64,000 nucleotides of DNA from Mantamonas sphyraenae (Eukaryota > CRuMs > Mantamonadidae): NCBI GenBank assembly GCA_026936335.1, contig JAPMXV010000015.1:124001-188000 (forward strand). Direction: 5' to 3'. Below the pieces are notes generated by a model, which ran no database searches, had not been told where the DNA came from, and saw nothing but the letters and a program-made list of their open reading frames with translations. This document shows positions 32,989-42,830 of the stretch, in pieces. Both the position numbers and the translations under genes were made by a program. Within the stretch, counting starts at the first letter, position 1. Each line of letters begins with the position of its first letter.

Positions 32989-33889
32989 TCACCGTCCCAG
33001 GAGTTGGCGAAGGACGCGCACCCCGTGGACCGAACTGGCAGCCATGGCAACAAAGAGGACGGTGGAAGAGGTGAGGATGCGTTGGACGACACGATGGATG
33101 TCGTTGGCGGCGGGAAAGAGGACCCAGTACCAGTCATTGGCAGAGTTGAGGAGGAGGACAGCCAGGATGGCAGCTGCTTCCATGGTGCGTTTGGCTCGTC
33201 GTTCAGTCCATTGGGTGGCTACAACGTACAGTGGGGCCATGAGGAGGATGCTTGACACGAGGGCAATTCTGCTCTCGTCCTTGTTGACACACTGCTTGGA
33301 AAATAGGTCAAACGAGACGGAAGAAGCAGTGTAGATGGCGCCTCCAAGCATAACCAATGCATACATGAGGTGGAAGCGTGTAAGAGAAGGCTGTGCTTGC
33401 ACGGGCTGATCTTTGCCCAACGCCGGCGTTGCCTTGGCGCTCAGGGCCAGGCGGGTCACAAACAGGCCCACCAACCAGCGGCCCAGCACGAGGTCGAGAA
33501 GAACTGGGAACAGGAGTGGCATGCCGGGATGTGTGTGCCAGGGATGTCAGTGGAGGGCGCTGGTGGAACAATGGGCGAGGAAAGAGCCACGAGAGAGACG
33601 ACGGGAGGGAACCAAACGCACCGACAAAGACGACGCAGGTGCGGATGGGGTCCTCCGACGAGTCCCAGGCGGTGACAGCCTTGGGAAACTGGCCAGCAGA
33701 GACGGGCCGAGCAAAAAGCCAGATGGCACAGGCTGAGAGGACGCCGAGAGTGTTTGCAGCGCGGCCTCCGGTGTAGAAAACGGCGTGGCGTTGCTTCCAG
33801 ACGGCCCAGGAGAGCACACAAAGGTAAATGATGACGGAAGTCTGCATCCACCACAGCGTGACGTCACCAGAGGTGCCGATTTCGGGCAT
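32989..33889 (-). CDS. Small multipass membrane protein, function unknown
   Basis: Two exons, 33889-33622 and 33503-32989, with a 118-nt intron (gtgcgt...cccag) that joins CVVFV to LLDLVLGRW in frame; 260 aa. About six hydrophobic segments are visible, including VIIYLCVLSWAVW near residue 20, LGVLSACAIWLFA, LVGLFVTRLAL, YALVMLGGAIYTASSV, IALVSSILLMAPLYVVATQ and AILAVLLLNS. No signal peptide beyond the first membrane segment, and no catalytic motif. I do not recognise the family; a seven-TM plant TOM1-like or receptor-like fold was considered but cannot be supported by eye. The stop lies only 20 bp before the start of the giant lectin-type gene on the same strand, and its start lies 71 bp from a divergent gene. 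Confidence 0.7.
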
Positions 33890-33960
33890 GGCGAGTCTCG
33901 GGGGGCTTCGGAGCACTGGGTGGCCAACGCAACCCAGCCCGACCCGGACAGCCAGCAGCC
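33890..33960. promoter_or_regulatory. 71-bp bidirectional start region
   Basis: Only 71 bases separate the divergent start codons of the small multipass gene and the 309-aa hypothetical gene, so both core promoters and 5' UTRs must overlap here or reach into neighbouring coding sequence. No TATA-like element is evident. Confidence 0.5.
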
Positions 33961-34890
33961 ATGGACACATCGATGTTTCTTCGGACGCAGGAGTGGTTGG
34001 TGGATACAAAGTCAGGACGGCGTTGGGATCGGTTTGTGGAGCGTGTGCGCAAGCACGGGCAGGTGAGCGAAACGGAGGAGGTTGTGAGTGAGGCGTTGGG
34101 AGTGCTGCTGGGCAAGCTGGCAAATATGGAGGACGCAGACACAGGGAGCAGCTCGGATGAGGATCCACCCATGGATGTGTTGCTCCACGGCCAGTGTGCG
34201 TTTGAGGTGCGCGGGGTGCGGTGTGTGTTTGGCGACGGGTCGGATCAGCTTGCGTTGCGGGTGGCTGTGGCGGAAGTGTGTGGCAAGACGTGTGTGATGG
34301 TGGCTTCATTTGGCACAAAGGCGTATGCAGTGGATCATTTTGGCATCCAGGATGTGCAGGGACCGCAGGAGCAGGCTGTGGCCAGGATAGGGTTTGTGGG
34401 CGTGGACTGGTTGCTCATGGGAGCGGAGCAGAGCAGGAGCGGCGCAGACGCACAGCTGCATCACCTCATTGACACAATGGCAGCACTGCTGCCGTCTGGG
34501 GAAGACATAGAAGTGAGCCAGGAAGAGTTCCTGGGAACCAGCGAAGGCCAGGCGTGGCTGGAACAGGCGCACCACTTTGCGTGCTGGTTTCCTCTGGAGG
34601 TGGATGTGACGTGGGAAGAGAACAAGCAAGACGTGAGCAAGCAGTTGAACGCATTGGCAAACGGGTTGGTGGGGCTTCGGGACGTGCCTGCTTCGGCAAG
34701 GAGTGGTGACCCAGGGAAGGACACGTTGGATCTCATGGATGCACAGGCACTGGAAGAGCTGGAGAAACAGATACTAGCGTGCGGGGTTGGTTCACAAGCA
34801 GATGAGGAGGAGGCCAGGCGCTTGGTGGACAGGATGACAGAGGCGTTTCTGGGTTCTGAGGATCGGGTCGAGGATGGGATGGAACATTAA
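33961..34890 (+). CDS. Hypothetical protein, 309 aa
   Basis: Intronless frame starting MDTSMFLRTQEWLVD. It is mildly acidic, with a Ser/Asp run (GSSSDEDPP) near residue 65, a beta-rich central part (AFEVRGVRCVFGDGSDQLAL, CVMVASFGTKAYAVDHFG) and a helical C-terminal third (ALEELEKQILACG). No transmembrane segment, signal peptide or catalytic signature. High G/C at third codon positions and the clean run from ATG to stop support a real gene. I do not recognise a family and propose no function. It is divergent from the multipass gene and followed on the same strand by WAPL. Confidence 0.7.
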   Translation: MDTSMFLRTQEWLVDTKSGRRWDRFVERVRKHGQVSETEEVVSEALGVLLGKLANMEDADTGSSSDEDPPMDVLLHGQCAFEVRGVRCVFGDGSDQLALRVAVAEVCGKTCVMVASFGTKAYAVDHFGIQDVQGPQEQAVARIGFVGVDWLLMGAEQSRSGADAQLHHLIDTMAALLPSGEDIEVSQEEFLGTSEGQAWLEQAHHFACWFPLEVDVTWEENKQDVSKQLNALANGLVGLRDVPASARSGDPGKDTLDLMDAQALEELEKQILACGVGSQADEEEARRLVDRMTEAFLGSEDRVEDGMEH

Positions 34891-35012
34891 CGGTAGTGGT
34901 GAGCAAACACAGAAATACAGCTGTGAAACTTTGGACGGGAAATGTTTGCTGTGTGTGGACATGGAAAGAGGAGGCCGCGCAGGCGAAGCAAACCTGGTTG
35001 ACATTGCTGCTG

Positions 35013-37259
35013 ATGGACAAACTGCGGCAGAGGGGATTGCATCAACAGCATTTGGCCGTGGGATCACCTTCCAAAGGAGTGAGGAACAACAAGACAAAGC
35101 TGCGGAGTCTTCTGAGCTTGGACTTGGCGGCGCTGAAAGTCAAGTCGTCGACACAGCCGCGCAGCATGGCCGACCGCGTGCGAGCCAAGCAACAACAACG
35201 TGCACGTGAGAGCAACCGCAACATACAAAGCAGTGGACTGGGCAGCGACGGCGCCAAGGGCCAGGGAAAGACGGATGGGCCGCGCGGACCTGGCGCTGAT
35301 CACCCACCGCCGTTGTCAGGAACGCAAAAACCAGCAGGCGCGAAAGAAGCGCTGAGGATGCTTGCTGACGGCCTTGGAGGAGTGCCCCTGCGCAAAGGAC
35401 ACACACAGGGGAGTACAAGCCAGTCAATGTCCCAGACACGTGAACGGTCGCCTGCAAAGAAGAGCCGTGCGCAGTTGATGGTGGAGGCGGCCCAAGCACA
35501 GATGCAACAGCGGACAGAGAAGAAGCGGAGCAGGCAGGAGACACAGGAGGCACAGGAGGACGGAGTTTGGGGCGAGGGTACACACAAGGGGGTCGGGGAT
35601 TGGCAGTCGGGGAATGGCGGCAGTGGAGGAAGCAGCGGGAGCAGCGGGAGCATGAACAGCGGGGCGCGCAAAGGAACAGGCAGCCTGATGCGACGCAGGA
35701 AGCGGGCGATGGAGCGAGCAGCAAAGGAGCAACAACGTCGGAAACGTCAGCTGGAAGAAATGAGCCAGGGCAGTGGGCAGCATGGAGAGGAGGATGGGGA
35801 TGTGGGTTCAGAGGGAGGAGAAGGCAAGAGGCAGCGAGTGCACAGCGGCGACGGCTTGTCGTCATCGTCGCAATCGTCTTCATCGCAAACGGAGTACGAC
35901 ATGGCACTTGACTTTCACCACGGGGCTGAGGCCATGGACAGCGGCGCACACTCGCTGGTGATGGAGGAGTTTGAGTACCATCTTGCTGGGCTGGGCCCGG
36001 AGAACAGCACGGGGGTACGTCGAGACTCTGCGGTGGAGCTGGCAAAGCTGTTTGCAGAACGCAAGAACAGGATGCTGTTCAGAGCACATGGGGTTATGGA
36101 ACGGCTGCTGCCGGTGTGTGACCGTGTGGAACGCGACCGTACGTTGTCGTGGGTTGTGTGCTGCATCCTGCATATGGCTGTGCAGGACATTACAGGCATC
36201 GAGGACCTGTGTACAGAAGGGACGGCGGAGCTGCTGCGAGATGTGCTGCTTTCGTGCGAGCGGGACGGGACGGTGAACGCGGGTGTCAAGGAGACGATGG
36301 ATGCGCTGTACGACACAGGCGCACAGCTGGACCTGTGTGACATGGTCTTGGCCATCCTTGGACAGGTTGTGCGTCTGAACAATCCGTTCAAGGAGGTGCT
36401 GCAACGGAAAGGTGTCCTCGCACCTGTTTGTGAGCTGGTACGCGGGAAGAAGCAGCTGGCTGCGTCGCTGCACGTGCTTGAGTGGGCCACGTTCCGATCG
36501 GCAGAGAACCAGCGGTATGTGGGCGCAGAGGCACATGAAAACATGCTGCCGGTGCTGTTCGAACTGGTACGAGAGTGTGTGCAAGCACGACAACATCTGG
36601 AGCGGCTGATGAGTGTTGTGCGCGTGCTCGTCAACGTGACGCATGACGAAAGCATGTGCTGCAAGGCTGTTGCAGGCAACAAGAACCACCTGCACGTTCT
36701 ACTCTCCGTGTTTGAGGTGCACGAGTTTATGGCGCAGCGTGAGGATGCGTTCAACTGCCAGGTTCTTCTGTACAGCCTGCTGACCAACCTGGTTGAGACA
36801 GACCTTATGAATGTGTACCACACAGTGAACTTTGCGTACAGCACGGGCATGTCGAGCGCACGGTTCCACCTTGCACTGTTTGCCCTGACGCAAGGAATGG
36901 AGATGGACAAGGAAGACGATGATATGGCTGCCCTTGCTGTGCTGCCCAAGGATGACAACGAGGCAGTGCGTGTGGTGCTCTGTGGTCATATCAGCCTCTT
37001 TGTGGGCTGTCTGTTGCTCCACAATCAGGAAGCACGTCTGGAGGTGCAGGAGCTCGTCGACGGGGCACTGGTGTCCAGACTGGTCAACAGTCTGCGTGCG
37101 TTTGCACACGCCCAATCACAGGCAGGGTCGATGACTGAGCACGGCACGCTGCGGATAAAGAGCGTGCTCGATCTGTGGCACGGCTTTGTTGCGCTCTCGG
37201 ATTCGCAATCCTCCACAGAGAGTGCGACGTCATCAGCCAACTCGGCAGCTACGGTGTAG
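35013..37259 (+). CDS. WAPL: WAPL-domain cohesin-release factor
   Basis: Wings-apart-like protein, which with PDS5 opens the cohesin ring and releases it from chromatin. Intronless, about 748 aa from the ATG at 35013; the next in-frame ATG (35166, MADRVRAKQQQ) is an alternative start. Residues 1-300 are basic, Gln/Ser/Gly-rich and probably disordered, with KKRSRQETQEAQED and a bipartite-type basic stretch. The WAPL helical-repeat domain begins near residue 310 (FEYHLAGLGPENSTGVRRDS), followed by AELAKLF and MLFRAHGVMERLL. The latter match the human WAPL pattern DGLKPSQ...VRCLS...RMHLRAHGM from memory of the family. HEAT/ARM-like helices then run to the C-terminus. The stop lies 54 bp upstream of the H2A.Z duplication copy 1. 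Confidence 0.85.
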   Translation: MDKLRQRGLHQQHLAVGSPSKGVRNNKTKLRSLLSLDLAALKVKSSTQPRSMADRVRAKQQQRARESNRNIQSSGLGSDGAKGQGKTDGPRGPGADHPPPLSGTQKPAGAKEALRMLADGLGGVPLRKGHTQGSTSQSMSQTRERSPAKKSRAQLMVEAAQAQMQQRTEKKRSRQETQEAQEDGVWGEGTHKGVGDWQSGNGGSGGSSGSSGSMNSGARKGTGSLMRRRKRAMERAAKEQQRRKRQLEEMSQGSGQHGEEDGDVGSEGGEGKRQRVHSGDGLSSSSQSSSSQTEYDMALDFHHGAEAMDSGAHSLVMEEFEYHLAGLGPENSTGVRRDSAVELAKLFAERKNRMLFRAHGVMERLLPVCDRVERDRTLSWVVCCILHMAVQDITGIEDLCTEGTAELLRDVLLSCERDGTVNAGVKETMDALYDTGAQLDLCDMVLAILGQVVRLNNPFKEVLQRKGVLAPVCELVRGKKQLAASLHVLEWATFRSAENQRYVGAEAHENMLPVLFELVRECVQARQHLERLMSVVRVLVNVTHDESMCCKAVAGNKNHLHVLLSVFEVHEFMAQREDAFNCQVLLYSLLTNLVETDLMNVYHTVNFAYSTGMSSARFHLALFALTQGMEMDKEDDDMAALAVLPKDDNEAVRVVLCGHISLFVGCLLLHNQEARLEVQELVDGALVSRLVNSLRAFAHAQSQAGSMTEHGTLRIKSVLDLWHGFVALSDSQSSTESATSSANSAATV

Positions 37260-37313
37260 CGGATGACTGCGAAGCGGAGGCAATTGATGCGTCGCAGGTG
37301 GCAGTGTCAGCAC

Positions 37314-38489
37314 GTGTGACGGCCGCGACGGCAAAACCAAAGAAAACCCAATCAAAACAAACATGGTGTGTTGATGAGAGAGAGGGAGAGGGAGAGAGTG
37401 TGTGTGGGTGTGGGTGTATGGATAGACAGGGAGTTGGCGAAGGGTGCGATGTGTGGATGGATGGAGGTTGAGCGAATGTTTGTTGCGGAAACTGACAGGG
37501 AGTTGGCGGTGGGGTACAGCCCGGAAAGCGCGACAACAAGAAGACCCCGATGAGCCGTTCGGTGAAGGCCGGACTTACGGTGAGTGTTTAGCGTGTGTGC
37601 GGGGAGGTTGGAAAGGGCAGGAGGGGGGGAGAAGGGAGCGGACGGGTTTTTTGGCGCGCAGAATGAGTTTTGGCGCGAGGAAGCAAAAGAGGGTGGTGTG
37701 TGTTGAAGGGAGGGAGTGATTGGAGAATTAGGAGTAGGGAGGTGTGGGTGGCAGGAAACGACGTGGGATGGGGCAGGGTGGAGGGTTGGAGAGGAGGTGT
37801 GTGTTGGGAGAGAGGGGAGAGAGGAGTGCGGGGCGTGTGGAAAAGGGCGCGAAAGTTGACGTGGAGAGAGAATTTGAGCGGGAGTTTTTGCGGGTTTTGT
37901 TTTTTTTGGGGATGGGGATGAGGAGGGGAGGACTGACACGTGGAGGGTGTGTGTGTGTGTGATGTGTGGATAGTTCCCTGTGGGACGTATCCACCGTTAC
38001 CTGAAGAACAGCACGGCGAACCGTGGACGTGTGGGAGCAGCAGCAGCGGTGTACGCAGCGGCGATCCTGGAGTACCTGACGGCTGAGGTGTTGGAGCTGG
38101 CGGGCAACGCATCGAAGGATCTGCGTGTGAAGCGTATCACACCGCGTCACTTGCAGCTTGCCATCCGTGGTGATGAGGAGCTGGACACGCTGATCAAGGC
38201 GACGCTGAGCGGTGGTGGTGTGATCCCGCACATCCACAAGTCTCTGCTGAACAAGAGCATGGGCAAGAAGGACAAGGAGGGTGGAATGCTGATGTGAAGA
38301 GGATGCGAGGGAGTTGTGGAGGAGGAAGGAAAGGAGAAGGGAGACGGGTGGTGTTGTGTGTGCGTGTATGCGTGTGCGTGTGTGTGGATACGGACTGTGT
38401 CGGTGGCCGAGCTGGCCCATTGTATGGGTTGCCAGTGGAGGGCATCGAGGGAGTGGGATCCCCACACATGGTGTGCACCGAGGAACAAA
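37314..38489. repeat. Segmental duplication, copy 1 (H2A.Z gene with flanks)
   Basis: This 1.18-kb segment matches 42831-44004 in direct orientation, about 5.5 kb away. Identity is very high through exons, both introns and both flanks; by eye only some 15-20 substitutions and small GT, T or GA-run length differences. It begins 54 bp after the WAPL stop and ends about 43 bp before the PLGRKT start. Confidence 0.95.
37363..38297 (+). CDS. H2AZ: Histone H2A.Z, copy 1
   Basis: Replacement histone H2A variant that marks promoters and heterochromatin borders. Exon 3 (37974-38297) holds the histone fold with [50 protein letters not shown] and the H2A.Z-specific [12 protein letters not shown]. Exon 2 (37520-37579) encodes [20 protein letters not shown]. 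The best model puts the ATG at 37363-37365 directly before a GTGTGT donor, making a three-base coding exon 1. Spliced length is then 128 aa, exactly the usual H2A.Z length. Intron 1 is 37366-37519 and intron 2 is 37580-37973. Acceptors are G/T-rich rather than pyrimidine-rich. The alternative is a start at MSRSVK inside exon 2, which would drop most of the N-terminal tail. Confidence 0.9.
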
Positions 38490-38532
38490 AGCGCAACGTC
38501 TTCCACCTCTTTTCGTCTTTTTCGTTGCGGCC

Positions 38533-39044
38533 ATGGGCATCACGCAGAGCATCAACAATTTCGCCAACGGCGTGGAGGAAAAGGCCAAGACGATGGCCAT
38601 GATCCAGGCGTATCGGCGTGCGTTGTGGCGTGAGGAAACACGGTGGGAGCCCGGCTGCTGACACGCAAACGGAATTTTCGCAGAGCGCGAAAAAGAAATC
38701 GCCATGATGCGCAAGCAACAGGCCGTGCGGGTTGCGTTTGCACGCGACCGCGCGTATTACCTCGGCACAGCCTGGAGTGGACTTGTTCTGACTGCCATTG
38801 TGTCTCGTGTCCGCACAGGGACGGTGCCTACACTTGTGCGAGCTCCGCTGGGTGGTATCAGCTTCGTGCTGGCATACCACATCGATTTGGGATGGTACAA
38901 CAAGCTGGAACGCGTGCGCGCAGAGCAGACAGCATTCTCAACGACCCTGTCCAGGCTGACCTCTTCCTGGGGCCCGAGCCTCCGCTGCCGGAAGCCATGA
39001 AGCCCATCCGCGAGTTGCTCGAGCGCCAGGAGCAGGACATGTGA
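38533..39044 (+). CDS. PLGRKT: Plasminogen receptor (KT)-like membrane protein (frameshifted)
   Basis: Homologue of the small two-TM protein PLGRKT (C9orf46). Exon 1 is 38533-38629 (MGITQSINNF), the intron 38630-38683 is a 54-nt GT-AG intron, and exon 2 starts at 38684. Splicing gives RRALWQREKEIAMMRKQQAV, matching the family's amphipathic N-terminal helix, followed by FARDRAYYLGTAWSGLVLTA and a second hydrophobic segment GGISFVLAYHIDLGW. The frame must change near 38926: VRAE is followed, one frame over, by ADSILNDPVQADLFLG. One missing base in the run GAGCAG restores the family pattern. Corrected length is about 150 aa, the usual size. It lies just downstream of the H2A.Z duplication copy 1. 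Confidence 0.8.
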
Positions 39045-39156
39045 ATTGATTCCTCCTCACACCAACAACAACAAAAAAAAATCGATGGCCACCATTGGGC
39101 GCTTCATTCGTGGGCTGCCATCACAGCAACATGATTCACCCTAAGCTCAGTACGCT

Positions 39157-41336
39157 TCAACGCTTCTTGCCGCCCGCAGGCTTGGGTTTGCGCTGCTTGC
39201 TCAGCTTGGCCGCAGCTTTGTCGTCAATGTCCATCATCTTGTCGGTGAGGCCGTATTCGGACAGGATCTCCACCATTTCGTGGACCTTGTGGCCCTGGAT
39301 GTTGATTTCCAGGCCTTTGGCGGCTTTTGTCTCGACGTGGGACGTGCTCACCGCGCAGGCAAGTCGCTTCTGGGCAATGGGTGCCAGCTGATCGGGGTCG
39401 ATGCCAAATGCCTCCAGTCCAAACGCAAACGTGTTGACCTTGCGTCCGCCGCGGATCTCCGAGGTGATTTTCACGGGTGGGATGTCGCCCTTGCGCACCT
39501 GCGGCTCGCTGCCGTCCGCAAAGTTGATCACACTGTGCACTTGCATCTTGCTTGCCACGGCCTGGATCAGTTCTGCCCGTGTCGACGTCTCTGTGGGCCT
39601 GTTGTTCTTGGGAAACATGGTGATCAGCTCGGGGCTGAGCCACACCGTGTTCTTCTGCACCTTCAGTTCCAGGTCCTCCACATACGCCCACACTGCCTCC
39701 CGCACCTCCTTCTGTGTGTACAGCTTCTTTGTGTCCATCTTGAGCTGCTCAAACAGCGCCACCGTTTGGCCCGAAGGCTTCCAAAGATGAGAGATTTGAA
39801 TTTTGGTGGCCTTGCCCTTGCTGCTTCCGCTGCTGCTTCCGCCTCCGCTTCCGCTGCTGCTGCTGCTGCTGCTGCCTGCTGACGCCTTTGCCTTGCCCTT
39901 GCCCTTCTTGCTGCTGCTGCTGCTGCCTGCATTGGCTTCGAGCAACGACATGTCAAAGGCCGGCTGGAAGCTCTTGAACTCTTCGTTGTCACGGTAGATG
40001 GCAGAGATGGACTCGTTGTTGCGCTGTTTCTTGACCTTTGCAAAGTTGCGCTTCTCCAGTGTCTTGAGGTACTTGTTGAGCTTGCCATACGTGCTCTTCT
40101 TGATGTCCAGCACATACCCGGCCGGGCACATCTGCTGCGCGTGGTGCGAATACACCGTGCCTGCCTGCATGGGCAGCTCATCGTCCTTAACCAACTCCCG
40201 AAGCGCCATCACAAAGCAGTAGTCCAGCAGCTGGTCCTGCTCTTTGCCCTTGAGCACAATGGGCTGTCCCGACGACGATTCTTCGCCTTCGTTGCCCCCA
40301 TCCTCCTCGTCTTCCTCCTCTTCCTCTGTGTCCAGCAGCACTTCGGGGCCTTCGGTGTCATCCTCACCATCGTCGCCTGCGGCTGCGGTGTCGTCGTTGC
40401 CCTCCTCGTCATCACTTTCAGCGTCCGCGGAGCTGCTGCTGCCACCGCTGCTGCCGGCGTTGCTCTCGACAAAGTCGTCGCCCAGAGCGTCACGCTTGGC
40501 CTTTTGGTAGTCGTCGGTGACACCACGGACGTGCACAGGCTCAAAGTCGTCGTCGTCGAGCCATGCGGGCGCCAGAGTCTTGCTGCCCTTGGCCCACAGC
40601 GCGTCCTTGTAGTAGTGCTCCACCAGAAGCATCTTGCCGTCGCCGTCGCGGCCCATCTTGTTGGCATAGTCACTGTCCACATTGGCGCGTCCCAAGGCCA
40701 ACGGCACGCCCGTCTCGATCATTTTCAGGGCCAGGGGTTGGCCCTCGCGAAATTCTGGGAATCCGGCCTGGGGCACAACCACGCCACGAGTCATAAAATC
40801 TGCAGGGAGGGCGTATGGCCAGCGGCAGGCGGATGCACGTGTGGATCGGCAGGGACAATGTACGGCGGTGTGAGTGAGTGTGTGTGTGTGTGAGTGTGTG
40901 AGCGGAATCGAGCCTGTGTGCGGAGTTGTCACTGCATGCACTGGATACGCGTGTGCATGGCGTGGGATGACTTACCTGCGCCGTTGCTGATGCGAGTAAA
41001 CACAGGCAAATGGGTGTACACGGAAGGGATGCAGTTGGGGAATTTCCAGAGCATGTAGAGGGTGGGGCAGAAGGTGCTGCGCCCGTCGAGGTCGAGCACA
41101 AAGGGCTCGTCGTTGACAAGGTACACAATCATGTACTGGTCCTGTTCGCACTTGCATTGGTGCACGGGATCCTTGGGTGCCCACAGTGTGTCGAAGAGCT
41201 CCATGTCGAGGTTGGGGAAGGCCTTGATGACCTTGGCCCGAAGCTTCTTGCGCTCCGAGGCCTTGATGAGCGTGTTTGTGCGGAATTCAAACGGCTTGTG
41301 GAATACGGACACGTGGCCCTTTTCACTGGTGCTCAT
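39157..41336 (-). CDS. EIF2D: Translation initiation factor eIF2D (ligatin)
   Basis: GTP-independent factor that delivers tRNA to the ribosomal P site and helps recycle 40S subunits. Two exons, 41336-40976 and 40799-39157, with a 176-nt intron (gtaagt...tgcag); 667 aa. The N-terminal DUF1947/PUA part includes KPFEFRTNTLIKASERKKLR, LYMLWKFPNCIPSVYTHLPV and the junction NGADFMTRGVVVPQAGFPEF, a PUA hallmark. An acidic linker (~250-330) precedes the SWIB/MDM2-like domain (LDIKKSTYGKLNKYLKTLEK). A Ser/Gly-rich linker leads to the C-terminal SUI1/eIF1-like domain (VKITSEIRGGRKVNTFAFGL, then KGLEINIQGHKVHEMVEILS) and a basic tail. Domain order and length match eIF2D, not DENR or MCTS1 alone. Confidence 0.95.
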
Positions 41337-41450
41337 ACAGAAGGAACGTGTGCGAGGTGTTTTGTCGTGTGTGTGTGAGCCAGCGCAGAAGGGGCCAAAC
41401 AAGGACCCAACTCACAAACACCCTCCCACCCACAACCATCGGGCCGCATC

Positions 41451-42822
41451 ATGTCGGACGACCCCATTGTGGAAGTGGAAAGCACGTCGTTGGACGTCGA
41501 ACTGGACGAGGAGGAACAAAGCGGGGAGGCGGTGGAGCTGGAAGAGAATGACGCGGAGCGAAAGTCGGACGAGGCAGAGGGAGAATCCAAGAAAGAAATT
41601 TACACATACAAGGCACCATGGACGATCTACGGCATGGGCTGGAGTGTCAAAAACAGCCAGGACTTCCGGATTGCCATCGGTAGGTGGGCGGGAGTTTTTC
41701 CGTTGCCATTTCGAGGCGCGCGCGAAGCCGCAGGGGGCAGCTGGAGCGTGTGTGTGGCGCAACAGAGGGAAGGAGACATGAGGAAAGGCGGAACACGAGT
41801 GAGTACTGCTCAGGGATTGACACGGCAGACGGGGCACATGTGCACAGGGAGCTTCATCGAGGACTACACAAACAAAGTCGACGTGTTGGCGCTCAAAGAC
41901 GAAAAGTTTGAGAAGCTGTGCTCGTTTGATCATCCGTACCCGACGACAAAGATCATGTGGAATCCAAACCCGAGTGGGCCGGATCTGATTGGCACCACAG
42001 GCGACTACATGCGGCTGTGGAGGGTGTCGGAGGAGCAGGATTCCGTGCGGAAGGAAGTCGTGCTGAACAACGTGCGTTGCGTTCACGGTGGGAGGGGACA
42101 CAGGGCTGGGTTGCAGGCACGTGCACATGGACGCTGACACCGACACAACACACGTGGGCCACACACAGAACAAGCACAGCGACTTTTGTGCGCCGCTGAC
42201 GTCGTTTGACTGGAACACGGCAAGGCCAAACGTGGTGGGCACGGCGTCGATCGACACAACGTGCTCGATCTGGGACATCGAGGCCAAGACGGCTACGCAT
42301 CAACTAATTGCACACGATCGGGAGGTGTACGACATTGCGTTTGAGCCGGAGAGCGAGAATGTGTTTGCGAGCTGCAGCGCCGATGGCTCGCTGCGGCAGT
42401 TTGACCTGCGCTCGCTGATGACCTCGACCATTGTGTACGAAACGGAGGACAACTCGGCGCTGCTGCGACTGAACTGGAACATGCTGGACACAAAGGTGCT
42501 GGCCACGTTCAAGCAGGACACGCACGAGGTGATCATCCTTGACATGCGGCTGCCAGGCGTGCCTGTGGCCACGCTAACGAGCCACACGGCAAGCGTCAAC
42601 GCAGTCAGCTGGGCGCCTCATTCTGCTGGCCACTTGTGCACGGCAGGAGACGACGCCCAGGCACTGATTTGGGAAATCGCCGAGGTGAACAAGAGCGAGA
42701 TTGAAGACCCCATCCTGGCATACCAGGCAGACGGCGAGATCAACCAGATGATGTGGAACACGGCGCAACCCGAGTGGATCTCCATCTCTTTTGACAAGAC
42801 GATGCAGTTCTTGCGAGTGTGA
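41451..42822 (+). CDS. DCAF7: DCAF7 / HAN11 / TTG1-type WD40 protein
   Basis: WD40 propeller scaffold that binds DYRK/HIPK kinases and CUL4-DDB1 in animals; related to plant TTG1. Three exons: 41451-41679, 41848-42071 and 42169-42822; introns gtaggt...cacag and gtgcgt...cacag; 368 aa. After a species-specific acidic N-terminus, conserved blocks are KEIYTYKAPWTIYGMGWSV, FDHPYPTTKIMWNPN, SDFCAPLTSFDWN, SSIDTTC-like ASIDTTCSIWDIE, HDREVYDIAF, LTSHTASVNAVSWAPHS and EIEDPILAYQADGEINQMMW, ending in the family's FLRV. The exon joins recreate IAIGSFIEDY and LNNNKHSDFC. The stop codon is only 8 bp upstream of the H2A.Z duplication copy 2. Confidence 0.96.
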
Positions 42823-42830
42823 TCTGTGCT

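Noticed and set aside
33308-34318. 336-codon minus-strand frame extending upstream of the multipass gene
   Set aside because: The part upstream of 33889 is antisense of the hypothetical gene and the part after 33622 is intron; only the middle stretch is coding.
37380-37475. Short open frames in the H2A.Z upstream region as an N-terminal exon
   Set aside because: The two copies differ here by GA and GT run lengths that change the frame, which is not expected of coding sequence; it behaves like intron.
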